A stretch of 64,000 nt of DNA from Neptuniibacter sp048548695 (lineage in GTDB: Bacteria > Pseudomonadota > Gammaproteobacteria > Pseudomonadales > Balneatricaceae), in NCBI RefSeq assembly GCF_048548695.1, contig NZ_JBLYIF010000004.1. One strand, given 5' to 3'. This document shows positions 60,326-64,000 of the stretch, in pieces (within the stretch, counting starts at the first letter, position 1; every line of letters begins with the position of its first letter). The notes beneath the pieces are model-generated. The model was not told where the DNA came from. It worked only from the letters and a program-made list of their open reading frames with translations, and made no database searches. The position numbers were made by a program, and so were the translations under genes.

Positions 60326-61540
60326 TTATTGTTCGTAGCTTTTCAGGAACTGGCCAATGCGCTCAATGGCTTCACGCAGTTCATCTTCCCGAGGCAGGAA
60401 TACCAGTCTGAAGTGCTGGGTGTCTGGCAGGTTGAAACCGCTACCCTGAACAATTAAGACTTTCTGTTGTTGTAACAGGTCCAGTGCCAGCTTCTCATCG
60501 TTCTTGATCGGATAGACTTCCGGATCGAGTTTCGGAAACAGGTACATGGCACCGTCTGGCTTGGTACAGCTAACGCCTGGGATATCGTTGAGCATCTCCC
60601 AGGCAAGATTACGCTGTTCATACAGACGACCACCGGGTGTGATGTACTCATTGATACTTTGATAACCGCCCAGTGCGGTCTGAATCGCATGCTGGGTGGG
60701 AACATTAGAGCAGAGCCGCATGCTGGACAGCATATCCAGGCCTTCGATGTAGTCGCGGGCTTTATGTTTTGGCCCGCTGACAATCATCCAGCCGGAGCGG
60801 TAACCCGCCGCGCGGTACGTTTTGGACAGGCCGTTAAAGGTGATGCACAGTACATCATCGCCTAGCGATGCCAGCGAGGTATGCTGAGCTTCATCGTAGA
60901 GAATCTTGTCGTAGATTTCATCAGCAAACACGATCAGTTTGTGTTCCCGGGCGACATCCATAATCTGTTCCAGCAGGGCAGGTGGGTAGACCGCGCCGGT
61001 TGGGTTGTTCGGGTTGATTACGACAATACCGCGGGTGCGCTCGGTAATCTTGCTGCGAATATCTTCAATATCCGGAATCCAGCCTTGGCTTTCATCACAG
61101 CGATAATGGACCGGATTACCACCACTCAGGCTCACTGCTGCAGTCCATAATGGATAATCCGGCGCAGGAATCAGCATCTCGTCGGTGTCATTCAGCAGCC
61201 CCTGCATCGACATTACGATCAGCTCGGATACACCGTTACCGATGTAGATATCCTCTATGCCAACGTTAGGAATACGTTTTTTCTGGCACTCCTGCATAAT
61301 GGCTTTACGGGCGGAAAACAAACCTTTGGAATCACAATACCCCTGCGAGTGAGGCAGGTTATAGATCACGTCCTGAACCAGCTCTTCCGGGGCATCAAAG
61401 CCCCAGGGCGCGGGATTGCCAATATTCAATTTAAGAATACGGTGTCCCTCTTCCTCGAGACGTTTGGCTTCCTGCAGCACAGGGCCGCGAATGTCATAAC
61501 AGACGTTGATCAGCTTGTTTGATTTCCGGATAACTGGCAT
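60326..61540 (-). CDS. alaA: Glutamate-pyruvate aminotransferase AlaA
   Basis: 404 residues. Fold-type I, class I aminotransferase: LKLNIGNPAPWGFDAPEE, NPNNPTGAVYPPALLE, DEIYDKILYDE, SKTYRAAGYRSGW with the PLP lysine, FRLVFLPRE with the carboxylate-binding Arg. Close match to AlaA, alanine synthesis from pyruvate and glutamate. Well separated from neighbours. Confidence 0.96.
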   Translation of the reverse strand: MPVIRKSNKLINVCYDIRGPVLQEAKRLEEEGHRILKLNIGNPAPWGFDAPEELVQDVIYNLPHSQGYCDSKGLFSARKAIMQECQKKRIPNVGIEDIYIGNGVSELIVMSMQGLLNDTDEMLIPAPDYPLWTAAVSLSGGNPVHYRCDESQGWIPDIEDIRSKITERTRGIVVINPNNPTGAVYPPALLEQIMDVAREHKLIVFADEIYDKILYDEAQHTSLASLGDDVLCITFNGLSKTYRAAGYRSGWMIVSGPKHKARDYIEGLDMLSSMRLCSNVPTQHAIQTALGGYQSINEYITPGGRLYEQRNLAWEMLNDIPGVSCTKPDGAMYLFPKLDPEVYPIKNDEKLALDLLQQQKVLIVQGSGFNLPDTQHFRLVFLPREDELREAIERIGQFLKSYEQ

Positions 61541-61772
61541 GTTTACCTTCCGTGACCCCCATGATGCTCGCTATTAGTCAGGGGGTGATGGTGACGAATT
61601 AAGGCGCATCAAAACGCCGTAAAAAATAGCGCTAAATAATACGCTTTTTACCATGTTAAACATAGCTATCGCCTTAGGGCAGAGAATCTACAGTGGTGTT
61701 TGTGGTCATGCTGACGGTTTGCCAAGGGTTGCGTCAGGTATGTTGCTGGCTGTTTAAGTAAAGGTATATGTG

Positions 61773-62438
61773 ATGAAAAGCTTTGACTGGCTCTACCAAC
61801 ATGCATGTGACCGACATGATAAAGCCCTGCTGGAGTCAAGCCTGCCGGTTCCTCTAACGGTTGCCGAATTACAAACTGTACCTGATGACCGCTTGCTCAG
61901 TACGCTAAGTCGACGGGTGTTTCGGGCGGGCATTAAACACGCCGTGGTGGATGCGAAATGGCCTGCTTTTGAACAGGCTTTTTTTGGCTTTTCACCCGAG
62001 AAAATCAGCTTGATGAGTGATGAGCAGCTGGAACAGCTGATGCAAAATGCCGATCTGATCAGGCACTGGGGCAAAATTAAAGCGACGCGGGTAAATGCTT
62101 TGATGGTGGATGACCTGGCGCGTAAACATGGTAGTTTTGCCAGCTTTCTGGCGTACTGGCCGGTGACCGATATCATAGGCTTATGGCGAACGCTGCAAGC
62201 TCATGGCCGTCAACTTGGCGGCAACTCAAGTGCTTATTTTCTGCGAATGGCGGGTAAGGATACCTTTATTTTTACTGATGATGTGGTGGCAGCACTCAAA
62301 GCGCAGGGAGTGGTGGATAAACGGCCAACATCTAAAGCCGATCTGGCCAGCGTGCAGTCTGCCTTTAATGCCTGGCACGCTGAGTCAGGTCGGCCGATGT
62401 GTCAGATCAGCCGTTTGTTGGCTTATACGGTAGGCTAG
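61773..62438 (+). CDS. DNA-3-methyladenine glycosylase I-like protein
   Basis: 221 residues from the ATG at 61773. Tag-like helix-hairpin-helix fold: LSRRVFRAGIKHAVVDAKWPAFE, ISLMSDEQLEQLMQNADLIRHWGKIKA (split), RQLGGNSSAYFLRMAGKDTFI. The N-terminal M-x-R-C-x-W zinc-ligand motif of classical Tag is absent. Base-excision repair role likely. Divergent from alaA. Confidence 0.85.
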   Translation: MKSFDWLYQHACDRHDKALLESSLPVPLTVAELQTVPDDRLLSTLSRRVFRAGIKHAVVDAKWPAFEQAFFGFSPEKISLMSDEQLEQLMQNADLIRHWGKIKATRVNALMVDDLARKHGSFASFLAYWPVTDIIGLWRTLQAHGRQLGGNSSAYFLRMAGKDTFIFTDDVVAALKAQGVVDKRPTSKADLASVQSAFNAWHAESGRPMCQISRLLAYTVG

Positions 62439-62484
62439 ACCCTGTAATAATCGGGCTTACGGAAATATTACCCGGCCAGGTTCT

Positions 62485-63051
62485 TTACTGATGACTCTGC
62501 ATAAAGTCGAGGAGTTGCGGGTCATTTAGGCCGCGTTGCAGGGTCGCTTCCAGCGCCCGGTTGATCAGGTGGGCGTTATCTCCTTCGTTGGGAGTGGTGA
62601 CAAAACGCTGTTCCTGAGAGGTGGAGTATTGCCCCATGTAATGTTCAGCGCTGTTGTCTAGCCGGATACGCATAGCTGCGGTGACGGTAACGGTTTGACC
62701 TGGCCCTTCGGGATTTGCTTTGTAACTTAGCTGAGTCAGTTCCAGCCTGAATTTCATGGCAGAAGGGGCTAAGTTGATACCTGCAGCAATCACCGCATCT
62801 TGCAGGCTTTTATTGAGGGTGGCGGCAAGGTCTATAGCGCTAACAGGCACCTGTTGATTACGGCTGTTGAGTCGGTTGCCCAGCTTCTGGCTGCGACGTA
62901 AATCGGCGGTTTCCAATTGGATACGAACCCCCGGGGGTAATGCACGGTTAAAGCTGACTTGTGGTTCCGGTTGCACGGTTTGTGCGACGAAGGCAGAGCA
63001 GCCACTAAGCATTGCCAGAAAAGTTAAGCTGAGAATAAAGTATGAGCGCAT
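62485..63051 (-). CDS. YajG family lipoprotein
   Basis: 188 residues. Lipoprotein signal LSLTFLAMLSGC (Cys18), VRIQLETADLRRSQKLGNR, LNKSLQDAVIAAGINL and a beta-rich end matching YajG-type outer-membrane lipoproteins. Four bases after the syd stop, so co-transcribed. Confidence 0.85.
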   Translation of the reverse strand: MRSYFILSLTFLAMLSGCSAFVAQTVQPEPQVSFNRALPPGVRIQLETADLRRSQKLGNRLNSRNQQVPVSAIDLAATLNKSLQDAVIAAGINLAPSAMKFRLELTQLSYKANPEGPGQTVTVTAAMRIRLDNSAEHYMGQYSTSQEQRFVTTPNEGDNAHLINRALEATLQRGLNDPQLLDFMQSHQ

Positions 63052-63055
63052 CTGG

Positions 63056-63619
63056 TTATTCCTGGTCAGGTATAGGGGTTGGCGTCAGGCTGTTTAAGAA
63101 ATCTGGCAGCGAATCCGACAGTTCCCGTATAGCCGGTTTGCCTGGTGCTTCCAGCAACACGTTGCCGTTTGTATTGTCAAGGCTGATAAACCATTCACTA
63201 TTGGGCTCTACACAGGCAAAGAACAAGGTCAGTGATGCTTTTGCACGGCGTTTGTTCAGCGCATGGCCTATCAGGTTCTCTCTCAGTCGCTCTAGGTCAG
63301 CAGGATTCCAGACCTGCAGCAGAGTGAGCTGGTCTTCGCCCCGACGGGCAGGTAGCGGGTCGGACCAATAGCGGCCGTAGTAGCTGACAATATCTGGGTG
63401 AATCGGTTCCTCTAATGCCTCGCTGAGGCGTTGAAACATATCATGCTTTTCCGCCTGTAGCGTCGGCCGCCAGCCGACAGATACGCCATCTGCCGCGTGT
63501 TGTTGGTAACAATCGGACAGCCATTCAGCGGAGTAGGGTTGGCGGGGTGCTTCAGGCTGGAGTTGTCGTAGGTCATGCATAAAGCGATCGAGAGCAATTT
63601 CGGTAGGTGTCAGGCTCAT
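63056..63619 (-). CDS. syd: SecY-interacting protein Syd
   Basis: 187 residues, the usual size. PYSAEWLSDCYQQ, GVSVGWRPTLQAEKHDMFQRL (split), HPDIVSYYGRYWSDPLPA, LTLLQVWNPADLERLRENLIGH and LTLFFACVEPNSEWFISLDNTNGNVLLE are Syd hallmarks. Peripheral protein binding SecY. Gammaproteobacterial. Confidence 0.95.
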   Translation of the reverse strand: MSLTPTEIALDRFMHDLRQLQPEAPRQPYSAEWLSDCYQQHAADGVSVGWRPTLQAEKHDMFQRLSEALEEPIHPDIVSYYGRYWSDPLPARRGEDQLTLLQVWNPADLERLRENLIGHALNKRRAKASLTLFFACVEPNSEWFISLDNTNGNVLLEAPGKPAIRELSDSLPDFLNSLTPTPIPDQE

Positions 63620-63923
63620 GGTATTTGAATCTTAAAGTTAAAAAGGCGTTGCAGAGCATACTGTTAAGCCTTTAGTAAAAGCCAGCGGCTGAGCGTGTTG
63701 CAAGGTCGATCAACAGGACATTTCGGTACCTATAACTTACTGATTTGTACAAGGATTGTGCAATTTTGCGGGGTTTATGTTTTTTTTTATTTCGGGGTTT
63801 GACAAGCGGTCTAAAACACGTAAAATGCGCACTCCGTTTGGGGCGCTTCACTCACAAGTTGGTGCTCAGATTCACGCTCACAAGGCAAGAATCACGGATG
63901 TTTCAGCGTAGATCGGTCCATGT
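63620..63923. other. 304-base region between syd and tRNA-Asp
   Basis: Contains the tRNA promoter at 63799-63826. The rest shows no gene; the small frames lack ribosome sites. Confidence 0.75.
63799..63826 (+). promoter_or_regulatory. Promoter of the tRNA-Asp gene
   Basis: TTGACA (63799-63804), 16 bases, TAAAAT (63821-63826), then a GC-rich discriminator (GCGCACTCC) as in growth-rate-controlled stable RNA promoters. Predicted leader of about 90 nt. Confidence 0.85.
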
Positions 63924-64000
63924 GGAGCGGTAGTTCAGTTGGTTAGAATACCTGCCTGTCACGCAGGGGGTCGCGGGTTCGAGTCCCGTCCGTTCCGCCA
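63924..64000 (+). tRNA. tRNA-Asp (GTC)
   Basis: 77 nt, complete. Acceptor GGAGCGG pairs with CCGTTCC (with a wobble), D arm AGTTCAGTTGGTT, anticodon loop CTGTCAC with GTC, T arm GCGGG-TTCGAGT-CCCGT, encoded CCA as the last three bases of the window. Confidence 0.97.

Overview
The window looks like chromosome of a marine-type gammaproteobacterium. PdxB, EpmC, Syd, AlaA, HtpX and a QmcA/NfeD pair are typical of that class, and a Sox thiosulfate-oxidation cluster, a tripartite tricarboxylate transporter and a sigma/ChrR photo-oxidative module suggest an Oceanospirillales-like relative. The species assignment is inference. No insertion sequence, prophage or CRISPR array is visible.

Layout. 1-4522 (minus): catabolic operon of a succinate-semialdehyde-type dehydrogenase, a tartrate/D-malate-type dehydrogenase, a class III aminotransferase and a D-2-hydroxyacid dehydrogenase cut by the window edge. 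4734-6069 (plus): nfeD-qmcA. 6319-12866 (minus): a probable Fur-controlled iron operon exbB-exbD-exbD-tonB-receptor-piuC-FMN hydroxyacid dehydrogenase, with two overlapping Fur-like boxes ahead of a GTG-started exbB. 13089-14002 (minus): zinc-type ArsR/SmtB sensor and a short CDF exporter. 14226-19876: tctCBA (minus) and a divergent CitAB-like two-component system. 19877-21454: a possible binding-protein remnant and an HD-GYP response regulator. 21494-26183 (minus): three paralogous low-complexity lipoproteins, one with a 43-copy GGDT repeat.

26654-35939 is a coherent sigma/ChrR module. It holds a divergent promoter region between FAD-protein/DUF1365/cyclopropane synthase (minus) and sigma factor/ChrR/DUF523-DUF1722/photolyase (plus), then DUF3833, a renalase-like protein and a periplasmic glutathione peroxidase. 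Four promoters of one form, TGATCY-N16-CGTA, sit ahead of the four transcription units, which suggests one local regulon for membrane-lipid modification, DNA photorepair and peroxide removal.

35996-43867 holds a GNAT-nitrilase fusion, TlyA, RidA, a DeaD-type helicase, a double-receiver protein, a TraB/GumN protein and an M48 protease. 44331-48778 is soxXYZA-soxK-like-soxB, without soxCD in view. 48832-51577 has a lipoprotein, EpmC and a copper-delivery set (PCuAC, SCO1, anchored partner). At 51681-51827 a promoter with an embedded Fur-like box and a strong terminator flank about 113 nt without a convincing ORF: a candidate iron-responsive small RNA. The remainder holds a chemoreceptor with a C-terminal sensor region, a WGR-like small protein, PdxB, a PilZ protein, a COG3199 kinase-like protein, HtpX, a methyltransferase, an exonuclease, AlaA, a Tag-like glycosylase, a YajG-like lipoprotein, Syd and a complete tRNA-Asp ending on the last base.
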